Source: Bartonella sp. M0177 (GTDB taxonomy: Bacteria > Pseudomonadota > Alphaproteobacteria > Rhizobiales > Rhizobiaceae). From it: a stretch of 64,000 nt of DNA. Made by a program: the position numbers and the translations under genes. How positions within the stretch are numbered: position 1 is the stretch's first letter; each line of letters begins with the position of its first letter. Shown in pieces: positions 9,136 to 20,142 of this stretch. The notes beneath the pieces are model-generated. The model was given only the letters and a program-made list of their open reading frames with translations. It was not told the DNA's origin and made no database searches. The stretch is taken from the NCBI RefSeq assembly GCF_016102285.1, contig NZ_JACFOY010000001.1, positions 2,420,017-2,484,016 on the forward strand, given 5' to 3'.

Positions 9136-12132
9136 TTAAGCCAACGCGTCTTCAAGGAACGCGGCAAGCTGTTGAAGATGTTGCGACATAAGCCCGGTTG
9201 CAGGCGAAGCACTTGCAGGACGACCGGCATAACGGGCGCGAGGATATTTCGCACCGATATGAGCCAGTACCCATTCAAGATACGGTTCGATAAATGACCA
9301 GGCACCCATATTTTTCGGCTCTTCCTGACACCAGACGATTTCCGCCTGCAAGAAGCGGGAAAGAACGGTGATCAAGGCTTTTGCCGGGAACGGGTAAAGC
9401 TGTTCAACACGCAACAGATAGACATCATCGATTCCGCGTTTTTCACGCTCTTCGTAAAGGTCATAATAGACCTTGCCGGAGCAGAGAACAACGCGACGGA
9501 TCTTGTTGTCTTTCTGCAACTTGATTGCCTGATCCTTGAGCTGTTGGGCGTCATCGAGCAACAAGCGATGGAACGTTGTATCGGCTCCCATATCGCTCAA
9601 CGAAGAAATGGCGCGTTTGTGACGCAACAAGGATTTCGGTGTCATCAAGATCAGCGGTTTGCGGAAATCGCGTTTGATCTGACGGCGCAAAATGTGGAAG
9701 TAATTTGCCGGTGTCGTACAATTGGCAACCTGCATATTATCTTCTGCACATAGTTGCAGATAACGTTCAAGGCGGGCTGAAGAGTGTTCAGGTCCCTGAC
9801 CTTCAAATCCGTGTGGCAACAGGCAGACAAGGCCGCTCATACGCAACCATTTGCGTTCGCCAGAGGAAATGAACTGGTCGAAAAGAACCTGTGCACCATT
9901 AGCAAAGTCACCGAATTGGGCTTCCCACAAGTTCAAGCCGAGCGGTTGTGCCAGTGAATATCCATATTCAAATCCCAATACACCTTCTTCCGAAAGCATC
10001 GAGTTGACAGGCTCGTAAATGGCCTGACCCTTTTTGAGATTATTCAACGGGATATAGCGGTTTTCGTTTTCCTGATCATAAAGAACAGAATGACGCTGGC
10101 TGAATGTACCACGTTCGACATCTTCACCGGAAAGACGAACCGGTGCACCTTCGATAACAAGTGAACCGAAAGCCAAAGCTTCACCGGTTGCCCAATCGAT
10201 TCCTTCACCTGTTTCAAACATTTTTGCACGGTTATCAAGGAAGCGCTTGATGGTCTTGTGAACATGGAAATCGGCCGGAATGTCAACCAGACGTTCACCA
10301 ATTTCTTTCAGTGTCTTGATCGGCACGCCGGTTGCACCACGACGTTGATCGTCGGCATTGTCGGCGGCTTTCAAGCCTGTCCATGTCCCGTCAAGCCAAT
10401 CGGCCTTGTTGGGCTTATAGGAAGTGGCTGCTTCAAATTCTTTTTCAAGTTTGTCGTGCCACTCGCGCTTTTGCTGGTCGAGTTCTTCGGCCTTGATAAG
10501 ACCTTCTTTTTCAAGCTTCTCGCCATAAAGTTCCAAAGTGGTTTTATGACCACGAATGGCTTTATACATCAATGGCTGCGTGAAGGACGGTTCATCACCT
10601 TCATTGTGACCAAACCGGCGATAGCAGAACATGTCGATAACAACCGGTTTATGGAAAATCATGCGGAATTCTGTTGCAACCTTGGCAACATAAACAACCG
10701 CTTCCGGATCATCGCCATTGACGTGGAAAATCGGCGCGTCGATCATCTTGGCAATATCTGACGGATAAGGCGTCGAGCGACCGAAACGCGGATTGGTTGT
10801 AAAGCCGATCTGGTTGTTGATGATGAAGTGGATCGAGCCGGCAACACGGAAACCTTTCAGCCCCGAAAGACCCAATGTTTCCTGAATAACACCTTGGCCT
10901 GCAAAAGCTGCATCACCGTGGATAAGAACCGGCATAACTTTTGCCCGCTCGCTGAGCGGAACAAGATCACTGCGGCTCGGACCGGCAAGCAAATCCTGTT
11001 TTGCACGGGTTTTACCGATAACAACAGGGTCGACAATTTCGAGGTGGGACGGGTTGGCAAGAAGTGACAAATGCACCTTGTTGCCATCGAACTCACGATC
11101 GGAAGAAGTACCCAGATGGTATTTCACATCGCCCGAACCTTCGACATCATCAGGCTTATAAGAACCACCCTTGAATTCATGGAAGATTGCGCGATGGGGC
11201 TTGGAGAGCACCTGAGAAAGAACGTTAAGACGTCCGCGGTGAGCCATGCCGAAAACGATTTCTTCAACACCGAGAGCACCACCGCGCTTGATGATCTGTT
11301 CAAGAGCCGGAATAAGCGATTCACCGCCATCAAGGCCGAAACGCTTTGTGCCCTTATATTTCGTATCAAGAAACTTTTCGAAACCCTCGGCTTCGACGAG
11401 CTTATGGACAATAGCCTTTTTACCTTCAGGCGTGAACGATACCCAATTATTCGGGCCCTCGATACGTTCCTGAATCCAGCTTTTTTCTGCCGGATCGGAA
11501 ATATGCATGAACTCGACACCGATTGTGTTGCAATAGGTGTTTTTCAATATTTCCAACATTTGCGGGATTGTTGCATATTCAAGCCCGAGAACATTGTCGA
11601 TAAATATCTTACGATCATAGTCAGCCGTTGTGAAACCATAGGTCTCAGGCGACAATTCGTTATAATCTTCCGGTGCTTCACGCAATTGTAACGGGTCAAG
11701 TTTCGCATGAAGATGGCCGCGTATACGATAAGCGCGGATCATCATAATTGCGCGCACTGAATCGCGTGTAGCCTGAATAATATCGGCATCGCTTACAGCC
11801 GAGCCGCCTTTTTTGGCCGCTTCTGCTGCTTTGCCTTTGAGCTTGTCGCCCATATGTTTTTCAACAGCCGACCAATCACCGTCCAGAGCCGATACCAGCT
11901 CGCCAACCGGTTTCACCGGCCAATTGTCACGCTGCCAGGATGCGCCTTCAGCATTTTTCAGCACATCTTCCTTGTTATCTTTCAAATTATCGAAAAATTC
12001 ACGCCATTGCGGATCTACGCCAGCGGGATTTTTCTCATATTCGGCATAAAGCTGATCTATATAGTCAGCATTGCCACCATATAAAAACGAAGTTTGTTCA
12101 AAAAGATCGTTTGTCTGGTCCTGCCTTGCCAT
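9136..12132 (-). CDS. sucA: 2-oxoglutarate dehydrogenase E1
   Basis: 998 residues, the usual length for SucA. It decarboxylates 2-oxoglutarate with thiamine diphosphate and passes the succinyl group to SucB. Visible features are the N-terminal E2-interaction segment (FLYGGNADYIDQLYAEY), the TPP-binding domain with EIVFGMAHRGRLNVL and HGDAAFAGQGVIQE, QIGFTTNP, and the C-terminal transketolase-like half with LLPHGFEGQGPEHSSAR. The start ATG agrees with family N-termini. A terminator-like hairpin lies between sucD and sucA, which may lower the amount of sucAB transcript relative to sucCD. Confidence 0.97.
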   Translation of the reverse strand: MARQDQTNDLFEQTSFLYGGNADYIDQLYAEYEKNPAGVDPQWREFFDNLKDNKEDVLKNAEGASWQRDNWPVKPVGELVSALDGDWSAVEKHMGDKLKGKAAEAAKKGGSAVSDADIIQATRDSVRAIMMIRAYRIRGHLHAKLDPLQLREAPEDYNELSPETYGFTTADYDRKIFIDNVLGLEYATIPQMLEILKNTYCNTIGVEFMHISDPAEKSWIQERIEGPNNWVSFTPEGKKAIVHKLVEAEGFEKFLDTKYKGTKRFGLDGGESLIPALEQIIKRGGALGVEEIVFGMAHRGRLNVLSQVLSKPHRAIFHEFKGGSYKPDDVEGSGDVKYHLGTSSDREFDGNKVHLSLLANPSHLEIVDPVVIGKTRAKQDLLAGPSRSDLVPLSERAKVMPVLIHGDAAFAGQGVIQETLGLSGLKGFRVAGSIHFIINNQIGFTTNPRFGRSTPYPSDIAKMIDAPIFHVNGDDPEAVVYVAKVATEFRMIFHKPVVIDMFCYRRFGHNEGDEPSFTQPLMYKAIRGHKTTLELYGEKLEKEGLIKAEELDQQKREWHDKLEKEFEAATSYKPNKADWLDGTWTGLKAADNADDQRRGATGVPIKTLKEIGERLVDIPADFHVHKTIKRFLDNRAKMFETGEGIDWATGEALAFGSLVIEGAPVRLSGEDVERGTFSQRHSVLYDQENENRYIPLNNLKKGQAIYEPVNSMLSEEGVLGFEYGYSLAQPLGLNLWEAQFGDFANGAQVLFDQFISSGERKWLRMSGLVCLLPHGFEGQGPEHSSARLERYLQLCAEDNMQVANCTTPANYFHILRRQIKRDFRKPLILMTPKSLLRHKRAISSLSDMGADTTFHRLLLDDAQQLKDQAIKLQKDNKIRRVVLCSGKVYYDLYEEREKRGIDDVYLLRVEQLYPFPAKALITVLSRFLQAEIVWCQEEPKNMGAWSFIEPYLEWVLAHIGAKYPRARYAGRPASASPATGLMSQHLQQLAAFLEDALA

Positions 12133-12213
12133 ATATTCTGCCGGAACACCTGTTCCGTCTCCTTAATATCCGCGGGAACACCCTACGAATTGGTGTTGAA
12201 GAAGCATTCGCTT

Positions 12214-12260
12214 CTGTTAAAAAAATCAAGCCACCCGAACCAGTCGCCCGGGTGGCTTTT
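12214..12260 (-). terminator. Terminator-like hairpin between sucD and sucA
   Basis: Minus-strand GCCACCCG (rc of 12249-12256) pairs with CGGGTGGC (rc of 12230-12237), 8 bp, followed by TTGATTTTTTT. It lies directly after the sucD stop codon and about 80 nt before sucA, so it either ends a shorter mdh-sucCD transcript or attenuates reading into sucAB. Confidence 0.65.
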
Positions 12261-12264
12261 ACTA

Positions 12265-13167
12265 TCAATCTTTGAGAAGCTCGACGAGGGTCTTGCCGAT
12301 TTGTGCAGGAGAGGGAGAAACACGAATACCGGCTGCTTCCATAGCAGCGATCTTGTCTTCTGCTCCACCTTTGCCACCGGAAATCACGGCACCGGCATGG
12401 CCCATTGTACGGCCCTTGGGCGCTGTACGACCGGCGATAAAACCGACAACCGGTTTTTTGCGCCCTTTCTTGGCTTCATCAATCAGGAATTGGGAAGCGT
12501 CTTCCTCGGCAGAACCGCCAATTTCACCGATCATAACGATCGACTTGGTTTCGTCATCTGCAAGGAACATCTCGAGTACGTCGATAAATTCGGTACCCTT
12601 GACCGGATCGCCACCAATGCCGACGGCTGTTGTCTGACCCAAACCTTCGACCGTTGTCTGATAAACAGCTTCATAGGTCAAAGTTCCCGAGCGCGATACA
12701 ACACCGACCGAACCTTTCTTGAAGATCGATCCCGGCATAATGCCGATTTTGCATTCATCAGGTGTCAGAACACCAGGGCAGTTCGGGCCGATAAGGCGCG
12801 ACTTCGATTTTCTCAATTTTGCCTTGACCTTGACCATATCGAGAACCGGAATACCTTCCGTGATACAGACAATAAGGCCAATTTCGGCATCAATTGCTTC
12901 CATAATTGCAGCAGCAGCACCTGCAGGCGGAACATAGATCACCGATGCGTCGGCACCGGTCTTGTCCTTACCTTCGGCAACAGTTGCGAAAATAGGCAGC
13001 TCTTCACCATTGGCACCATGCCAGGTCTCACCACCTTTTTTCGGGTTAACGCCACCGACCATTTTGGTTCCGTGATAGGCAAGTGCCTGCTCGGTATGGA
13101 AGGTACCTGTTTTGCCAGTCAAACCCTGTACGAGAACTTTGGTATCCTTGTTGATAAGAATCGACAT
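12265..13167 (-). CDS. sucD: Succinyl-CoA synthetase alpha subunit
   Basis: 300 residues. The CoA-binding Rossmann domain begins with [39 protein letters not shown] is the first family signature and the phosphorylated histidine lies in [16 protein letters not shown] (His257). Together with SucC it converts succinyl-CoA, phosphate and NDP to succinate, CoA and NTP. Only 4 nt separate it from sucC. Confidence 0.97.
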   Translation of the reverse strand: MSILINKDTKVLVQGLTGKTGTFHTEQALAYHGTKMVGGVNPKKGGETWHGANGEELPIFATVAEGKDKTGADASVIYVPPAGAAAAIMEAIDAEIGLIVCITEGIPVLDMVKVKAKLRKSKSRLIGPNCPGVLTPDECKIGIMPGSIFKKGSVGVVSRSGTLTYEAVYQTTVEGLGQTTAVGIGGDPVKGTEFIDVLEMFLADDETKSIVMIGEIGGSAEEDASQFLIDEAKKGRKKPVVGFIAGRTAPKGRTMGHAGAVISGGKGGAEDKIAAMEAAGIRVSPSPAQIGKTLVELLKD

Positions 13168-13171
13168 GACT

Positions 13172-14368
13172 TCAAGCTCCCTTCACGGCTGCGACAATTT
13201 TCTTGGCGGCATCGTCAAGATCATCCGCCGAGATTACATTCAGACCACTTTCATTAATAAGAGCTTTGCCCTTATCAACATTCGTACCTTCAAGACGAAT
13301 AACCAGAGGCACTTTCAAACCGACTTCCTTGACCGCAGCCAGAACACCTTCGGCGATAACATCGCAACGCATAATACCACCGAAAATATTCACCAATATG
13401 CCCTGAACGTGCGGGTCGGCTGTAATAATTTTGAAAGCGGCAGTTACGCGTTCCTTGGAAGCACCACCACCAACATCAAGAAAGTTTGCCGGCTCGCCAC
13501 CATAAAGCTTGATGATATCCATCGTCGCCATGGCAAGGCCTGCGCCGTTGACCATGCAACCGATATTGCCATCAAGAGCAATATAGGCAAGATCGTGTTT
13601 GGAAGCTTCGATTTCCTTCGGATCTTCCTCTGAAGTATCCCGCAACTCGACAATGTCGGGGTGACGGAAAAGTGCATTATTGTCGAATGATACCTTCGAG
13701 TCGAGCAACCGCAAATGACCGTTTTTCATGACGATCAGCGGGTTGATTTCGAGAAGGCTCATGTCTTTTTCGACAAAAGCTTTGTAAAGAATCGGGAAGA
13801 GTTTCAATCCGTCTTCACGAGCAACACCGTCAAGCTTCAGAGCATCGCAAAGTTTTGCGCTGTCTTCAGCGGTAACGCCCTTGTCCGGATCAATCGGAAG
13901 GGTGAGAATTTTTTCCGGTGTGTCATGAGCAACGGTTTCGATATCCATACCGCCTTCTGTCGAAACGACAAAGGCGATCTGTCCGACCGTACGGTCAACA
14001 AGGATCGACAGATAAAGTTCGCGTTCAATATCGGCACCATCTTCGATATAAAGACGATTTACCTGTTTTCCGGCCGGACCTGTCTGCTTGGTGACGAGTG
14101 TTTTGCCAAGCATTTCTTTGACATTGGCAACAACTTCTTCAACCGATTTTGCAAGACGGACCCCACCTTTAGCATCGGGACCAAGTTCTTTAAACTTACC
14201 CTTGCCGCGACCACCAGCGTGAATCTGGCTTTTAACGACATAAAGAGGTCCAGGCAATTTTTTTGCCCATTCCTCTGCCTGCTCTACAGAATAAACAGCA
14301 ACACCGTTTGCAATCGGTGCGCCATATTCATGAAGCAGACGCTTGGCCTGATATTCATGGATATTCAT
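13172..14368 (-). CDS. sucC: Succinyl-CoA synthetase beta subunit (ATP-grasp)
   Basis: 398 residues, family length. The ATP-grasp fold opens with [19 protein letters not shown] and contains the nucleotide-binding [14 protein letters not shown]; the C-terminal CoA-ligase domain has [28 protein letters not shown] and the [10 protein letters not shown] phosphate loop. The beta subunit determines nucleotide preference, which I cannot call. The gene lies 93 nt after mdh in the same direction and 4 nt before sucD. Confidence 0.97.
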   Translation of the reverse strand: MNIHEYQAKRLLHEYGAPIANGVAVYSVEQAEEWAKKLPGPLYVVKSQIHAGGRGKGKFKELGPDAKGGVRLAKSVEEVVANVKEMLGKTLVTKQTGPAGKQVNRLYIEDGADIERELYLSILVDRTVGQIAFVVSTEGGMDIETVAHDTPEKILTLPIDPDKGVTAEDSAKLCDALKLDGVAREDGLKLFPILYKAFVEKDMSLLEINPLIVMKNGHLRLLDSKVSFDNNALFRHPDIVELRDTSEEDPKEIEASKHDLAYIALDGNIGCMVNGAGLAMATMDIIKLYGGEPANFLDVGGGASKERVTAAFKIITADPHVQGILVNIFGGIMRCDVIAEGVLAAVKEVGLKVPLVIRLEGTNVDKGKALINESGLNVISADDLDDAAKKIVAAVKGA

Positions 14369-14461
14369 TCATTTTTCCTTTTCTATTATGGGCCGAAAGT
14401 CCGGTCCCGGAAAATCGGTGTATCCGACTTAAGTGAATGAAAAAGTGGGGCCCACCCCCAC

Positions 14462-15762
<1,301 letters not shown>

Positions 15763-16905
15763 TTATTGGCCTTCTTTTTCGGTCCAATTGGCCAAATATT
15801 CCTGACTTTGCATTTCAAAAAGACGTGATGCAGTGCGTTCGAACTCGAATGTCTCGGTCGTCTGGTTCTTTCCCTGATAAAGTTTGTCAGGGGTAGCAGC
15901 CGCCGAAATAAACAATCTGATATGCCGATCGTAAAGCGTATCAATAAGCAGAATGAAGCGTTTTGTCTCGTTTCGGTGTTCATCGTCCATAATCGGGACA
16001 TTGTCGATGAAAAATGTATGATAGCGTTCTGACAAAGCGAGATAGTCGGACGCTGCCAACGGGATGGCACACAGATCAATATAGTCGAAACGGGCAGCAT
16101 CATTTACAACGCGCGGTACATGTACCGGATGTCCGCGAACTTCGACAATTTCGGATTTTGCGGTTTTTCCCTGTTCGATCAATGCCCAAGCAGCATCCAT
16201 CTTTTCCTGCGCGACATGGCCGAGAGGTGTGATATAGACAGGTTTACGGTCAGCCTTTTCCAACCGGTAATCGGTATCGGCATCCAGATTGAAAACCTCG
16301 ACATTGTCTTCGAGAATTTTGATAAAAGGCAAGAATAGCTGCCGATTGAGGCCGTTTTTATAAAGATTATCAGGCGCCACATTGGAAGTAGCAATAAGCG
16401 TCACACCTTCTTTGAAAAGAGCGGTAAAAAGTCTCGAAAGCACCATGGCATCGGCAATATCAGTAACCGTAAACTCGTCAAAACAAAGGACTTTTGCTTC
16501 TTTGGCAAGGCTTGCTGCAACCGGAGGAATAGGGTCGTTCTGTTTGGTTTCGCCACGTGTCAATGCCTGACGATGACGGTTGATCCGGTCATGGACATCT
16601 GCCATAAAATCATTGAAATGGGCGCGTCTTTTGTCGCCATCCGGCAGACATGAAAAAAACAGATCCATGAGCATGGTTTTTCCACGCCCGACTTCCCCAT
16701 AAATATAAAGACCACGGACACCACTGTGGTTATCTTTATTTTTACCGAAAAGCCAGCCGAGCGGCGAACTTTTCTGGGATATCCGTTTTACCGATAGTTC
16801 TTCAAGAAGGCGGTCAAAATGGGAAATCAACGCAATTTGCGCTTCATCACGGCTAATTTCGCCGTTTTCAACCAGAGCATCATAGCGCTCGCGCATTAAT
16901 CCCAT
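15763..16905 (-). CDS. zapE: Cell division protein ZapE (AFG1-like ATPase)
   Basis: 380 residues from the ATG at 16905, which has AGGAGG 9 nt upstream; two TTG codons directly before it are possible starts. The Walker A is GLYIYGEVGRGKTMLMDLFF (Gly70-Thr76 core), Walker B KVLCFDEFTVTDIADAM, followed by VTLIATSNVAPDNLYKNGL and the conserved FIDNVPIM region, all AFG1/ZapE-type AAA features. In E. coli ZapE acts at the divisome; mitochondrial AFG1 is a protein quality-control ATPase. It is separated from omp19 by that gene's terminator. Confidence 0.93.
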   Translation of the reverse strand: MGLMRERYDALVENGEISRDEAQIALISHFDRLLEELSVKRISQKSSPLGWLFGKNKDNHSGVRGLYIYGEVGRGKTMLMDLFFSCLPDGDKRRAHFNDFMADVHDRINRHRQALTRGETKQNDPIPPVAASLAKEAKVLCFDEFTVTDIADAMVLSRLFTALFKEGVTLIATSNVAPDNLYKNGLNRQLFLPFIKILEDNVEVFNLDADTDYRLEKADRKPVYITPLGHVAQEKMDAAWALIEQGKTAKSEIVEVRGHPVHVPRVVNDAARFDYIDLCAIPLAASDYLALSERYHTFFIDNVPIMDDEHRNETKRFILLIDTLYDRHIRLFISAAATPDKLYQGKNQTTETFEFERTASRLFEMQSQEYLANWTEKEGQ

Positions 16906-16925
16906 CAACAAGCCCCTCCTTGTAT

Positions 16926-16960
16926 CAAAAAACGAAGAGGCCGGACGTTGACGGCCTCTA
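16926..16960 (-). terminator. Terminator of omp19
   Basis: Minus-strand AGAGGCCG/CGGCCTCT stem (8 bp) with a short loop and a T-rich tail (TCGTTTTTT), 14 nt after the omp19 stop codon. It separates omp19 from zapE, whose own ribosome site lies just beyond. Confidence 0.75.
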
Positions 16961-16973
16961 CAAAAAAGTTTGT

Positions 16974-17516
16974 TTAACGACTCAGTATAACAGATTGACC
17001 GTTTATTGTATTGCCCTCGAATCGGCTTGGGCTAGCTGAATAAAGCGTGGCAACCGGACTTCCTGAACCATCATAGAAATTCAGTTGCTTGCCGCTCACT
17101 GCCCATGAAGCAACTTTCGAGAAGGCTTCCGGACAATGCAAAGGACCGGCGCGATAGCCTTGGCCATATTTTGTTTGCGGTGTCGCAATCTGACAATTCA
17201 GTCCGCCAACCGAGGCTTTCCATACACCGGCAATTGCTCCAGGTGTCAAGTCGGAAGCGTTTGAAGGTGGCTGAAGGCTGGCGACATCTGTTTGCGACTG
17301 CGGGACACTGCTACTTACGCTATTATTGGGCGCTGACGGAAAATTATCCGGCGGCGGCAACTCGGATTGGCTGACACCACCCGAACTTGCCGGACCCGGC
17401 ATAACCACTTGCGGTGGCTCACCACCGCCATTGTTGCCGAATCGTGAATTCGCACAACCGGCAAGCATTGTTGCCATAACGGTCAATACCAGAAGTGAAT
17501 TCTTCGAGACTGTCAT
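16974..17516 (-). CDS. omp19: Outer-membrane lipoprotein with AprI/Inh protease-inhibitor domain (Omp19-like)
   Basis: 180 residues. An N-terminal signal ends in the lipobox MLAGC, with the lipidated Cys at 21. A Pro/Ser/Gly/Gln-rich, low-complexity linker (about 25-85) leads to a C-terminal domain (about 90-180) with AGVWKASVGGLNCQIATPQTK and GYRAGPLHCPEAF, a pattern of the AprI/Inh beta-barrel inhibitor fold with its two cysteines. This layout is that of Brucella Omp19, which inhibits host proteases. Role in this organism is inferred from the family. Confidence 0.88.
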   Translation of the reverse strand: MTVSKNSLLVLTVMATMLAGCANSRFGNNGGGEPPQVVMPGPASSGGVSQSELPPPDNFPSAPNNSVSSSVPQSQTDVASLQPPSNASDLTPGAIAGVWKASVGGLNCQIATPQTKYGQGYRAGPLHCPEAFSKVASWAVSGKQLNFYDGSGSPVATLYSASPSRFEGNTINGQSVILSR

Positions 17517-18001
17517 ATTCCTACTTTCTTCATCGCATGATTGTGCAGTAAAAATCCGTACAAAGGAAAGGCACGATGGTTAAATTTTATTTAAAGACTA
17601 TACATAGCAAAAAAGTGTCAGAAAAAAAGAAAAACCTCCGCTTCTCTTCATGATTCACAAAGAAACTGGACAATGAACGGGACATTGTTGCGACCGGAAA
17701 AATTAATATTATTGATATATTTTTTATAACATATTGTTTTTATTAATGTTTTTTAAAACCAATCTATTCTGCAATGCTGTTTACCTTAAATCGAGAAATT
17801 ATCAGAAAGCGCAATAAAATATGACCGGAAACCGGCTTTGAACAACGGGAACTGCAATCATTTACAAAATCCGGACAATATTTTAGACATTTCCGGGTTA
17901 TATATATCTCTGGTCTATTCCGACCGTTAAGGTGCTTGTGCTGGAATTTTTTTAAAGTTTTAGTCATATTATCGCAATAAAGATCAGGTAGATGGCAAAA
18001 T
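17517..18001. other. Divergent promoter region between omp19 and dapF
   Basis: 485 bp, AT-rich (especially 17695-17765), separating two divergent genes, so it should hold both promoters. I do not see a gene, tRNA or repeat in it. Confidence 0.4.
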
Positions 18002-18847
18002 ATGATCCCTTTTGAAAAAATGAATGGCCTCGGCAATGAAATAATTGTTGCCGATATGCGCGAGGCCAAAACCGATATAACACCGGAAGCTGCTATCGCT
18101 CTGGCAAAGAAAAGCGATACGGCGTTCGACCAGATAATGGCGGTCCACAAGCCGACAAAATCCGGTAGTGATTACCACATCGTCATATGGAACTCGGATG
18201 GGTCCAAGGCTCAGGCCTGTGGAAACGGTACACGTTGCGTCGTTGAATGGCTCTATAAACAAAATCTCGGCGACAATTTCAAACTGGATACGGCTGCCGG
18301 TATTGTCAGGGCAACGCGCCGTGAAAACGGTTTGGTGTCGGTCGATATGGGGATTCCCCATCTTGAATGGCAGGAAATACCTGTGTCACATGCTATTGCC
18401 GACACAAACCATGCCGATATCGGTCGCGGGCCGCTTCGTGATGCCTCGCTGGTTTCCATGGGAAATCCGCACGCAATATTTTTCGTTGGCGATGATATTC
18501 AGAAAATAGCTCTTGATAAATATGGTCCCGAACTTGAACATGACCCGTTTTTCCCCGAGCGCTGCAATATTTCGATTGCCCATGTCACATCGCCCACATC
18601 CTTGACTTTGCGAACATGGGAAAGAGGTGCAGGACTTACACGCGCTTGTGGTACGGCTTCCTGTGCCGCAACTGTTGCCGCATCCAGACGCGAGCTCACA
18701 AAACGGCATGTGACTGTAACCCTACCCGGTGGAAAACTCGATATTTTATGGGATAAAGACAACCATATCATCATGACGGGACCGACGGAATTCGAATTTA
18801 GCGGTGAGTTCGATCCGGTTTCGGGTGAACATCAAAGGATTTCGTAA
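18002..18847 (+). CDS. dapF: Diaminopimelate epimerase
   Basis: 281 residues. It interconverts LL- and meso-diaminopimelate in lysine and peptidoglycan synthesis. The N-terminus FEKMNGLGNEIIVAD and the two catalytic cysteines in QACGNGTRC (Cys73) and RACGTASCAA (Cys216) are clear. It is the first gene of a plus-strand operon; its stop codon overlaps the mtaB start by one base (TAATG), so translation is coupled. Confidence 0.96.
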   Translation: MIPFEKMNGLGNEIIVADMREAKTDITPEAAIALAKKSDTAFDQIMAVHKPTKSGSDYHIVIWNSDGSKAQACGNGTRCVVEWLYKQNLGDNFKLDTAAGIVRATRRENGLVSVDMGIPHLEWQEIPVSHAIADTNHADIGRGPLRDASLVSMGNPHAIFFVGDDIQKIALDKYGPELEHDPFFPERCNISIAHVTSPTSLTLRTWERGAGLTRACGTASCAATVAASRRELTKRHVTVTLPGGKLDILWDKDNHIIMTGPTEFEFSGEFDPVSGEHQRIS

Positions 18848-20130
18848 TGGCAACTGAAATTGTCACCTTCGGCTGTCGGCTTAATGCATTTGAATCGGAG
18901 GTCATGCGCAAAGAAAGTGCTGCAGCCGGCCTTGATAAATTGGAAAACGGCGCTGTCATCTTCAATACATGTGCTGTCACGGCCGAAGCCGTTCGTCAGG
19001 CAAAACAGGCAATTCGCAAAGCAAGGCGCGAAAACCCGCTTGCACGTATCATTGTGACCGGCTGTGCCGCCCAAACTCTGGGGCAGGATTTTGCCGATAT
19101 GGATGAAGTTGATCTGGTTTTGGGGAATGAAGAAAAACTGCATGCCCATTCCTATCGTCAACTTCCGGATTTCGGTGTCAACAATTACGAAAAACTCAAA
19201 GTCAACGACATTATGGACGTGAAAGAAAATGCGCCCCATATGGTTGACTCGATCGAAGGTCATTCGCGAGCTTTTGTGCAAGTGCAAAACGGTTGCGACC
19301 ATCGCTGCACATTCTGCATTATCCCCTATGGACGGGGACCGTCGCGCTCGGTTCCAATGGGTGCGGTTGTCGAACAGATAAAACGCCTTAACGGAAACGG
19401 CTATCAGGAAGTTGTCCTCACCGGTGTCGATCTTACCAGCTATGGGCCGGATTTGCCCGGAAAGGCAACGCTCGGAAAACTTGTCGGTTCAATTTTGAGA
19501 AACGTTCCCGATCTTGCGCGTTTGCGCCTCTCTTCAATAGATTCGGTAGAAGTCGATGATGAATTGATGGAATTACTGGCTTATGAACCACGGTTGATGC
19601 CGCATTTGCACCTTTCACTTCAAGCTGGCGACAATATGATTTTGAAACGCATGAAGCGGCGCCATTTACGCGATCAATCTATCCGGTTTTGCAGTGATTT
19701 ACGCGAAAAACGTCCCGAAATGGTTTATGGCGCCGATCTTATTGCCGGTTTTCCGACAGAAACCGACAAGATGTTCGAAAACACATTGGCACTTGTTGAT
19801 GATTGTAAACTGACCCATCTTCATGTCTTTCCCTATAGCCCGCGGGAAGGCACACCGGCTGCCCGTATGCCACAGGTTGATCGCCACATTGTCAAACTGA
19901 GAGCGGAAAAACTGCGGCAAAAGGGACAAAAAGCCTATAAGAAGCATCTCGAGCATTTACAAAACACCGAACACATGATTCTTGTCGAACATGATGGAAT
20001 CGGCCGCACGGAAGATTTCACACTGACTAAAATCGACGGTGCAATTGCCGGAACCATCGTTAAAGGCCATATTGTCGGCCAGGATGGCGACAAGCTTATT
20101 GCCAAGCTCACCGAACGTAACGCTGCCTGA
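18847..20130 (+). CDS. mtaB: tRNA t6A37 methylthiotransferase MtaB
   Basis: 427 residues. Radical SAM methylthiotransferase that converts t6A37 to ms2t6A37 in tRNAs reading ANN codons. The N-terminal cluster-binding domain has Cys10, Cys42 and Cys73; the radical SAM CxxxCxxC is CDHRCTFC (Cys150, 154, 157), followed by GRGPSRSVP and EVVLTGVDLTSYG; a C-terminal TRAM domain follows from about residue 365. MtaB rather than MiaB or RimO is supported by GVDLTSYG and by the dapF-mtaB-ftsY order common in alphaproteobacteria. Confidence 0.94.
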   Translation: MATEIVTFGCRLNAFESEVMRKESAAAGLDKLENGAVIFNTCAVTAEAVRQAKQAIRKARRENPLARIIVTGCAAQTLGQDFADMDEVDLVLGNEEKLHAHSYRQLPDFGVNNYEKLKVNDIMDVKENAPHMVDSIEGHSRAFVQVQNGCDHRCTFCIIPYGRGPSRSVPMGAVVEQIKRLNGNGYQEVVLTGVDLTSYGPDLPGKATLGKLVGSILRNVPDLARLRLSSIDSVEVDDELMELLAYEPRLMPHLHLSLQAGDNMILKRMKRRHLRDQSIRFCSDLREKRPEMVYGADLIAGFPTETDKMFENTLALVDDCKLTHLHVFPYSPREGTPAARMPQVDRHIVKLRAEKLRQKGQKAYKKHLEHLQNTEHMILVEHDGIGRTEDFTLTKIDGAIAGTIVKGHIVGQDGDKLIAKLTERNAA

Positions 20131-20142
20131 CCGGGGATTTTT

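Noticed and set aside
12094..13257. A 387-codon plus-strand open frame opposite sucD and the sucA start
   Set aside because: It is antisense to sucD, whose family motifs are unmistakable; the frame has no domain and no ribosome site and results from the codon use of the real gene.
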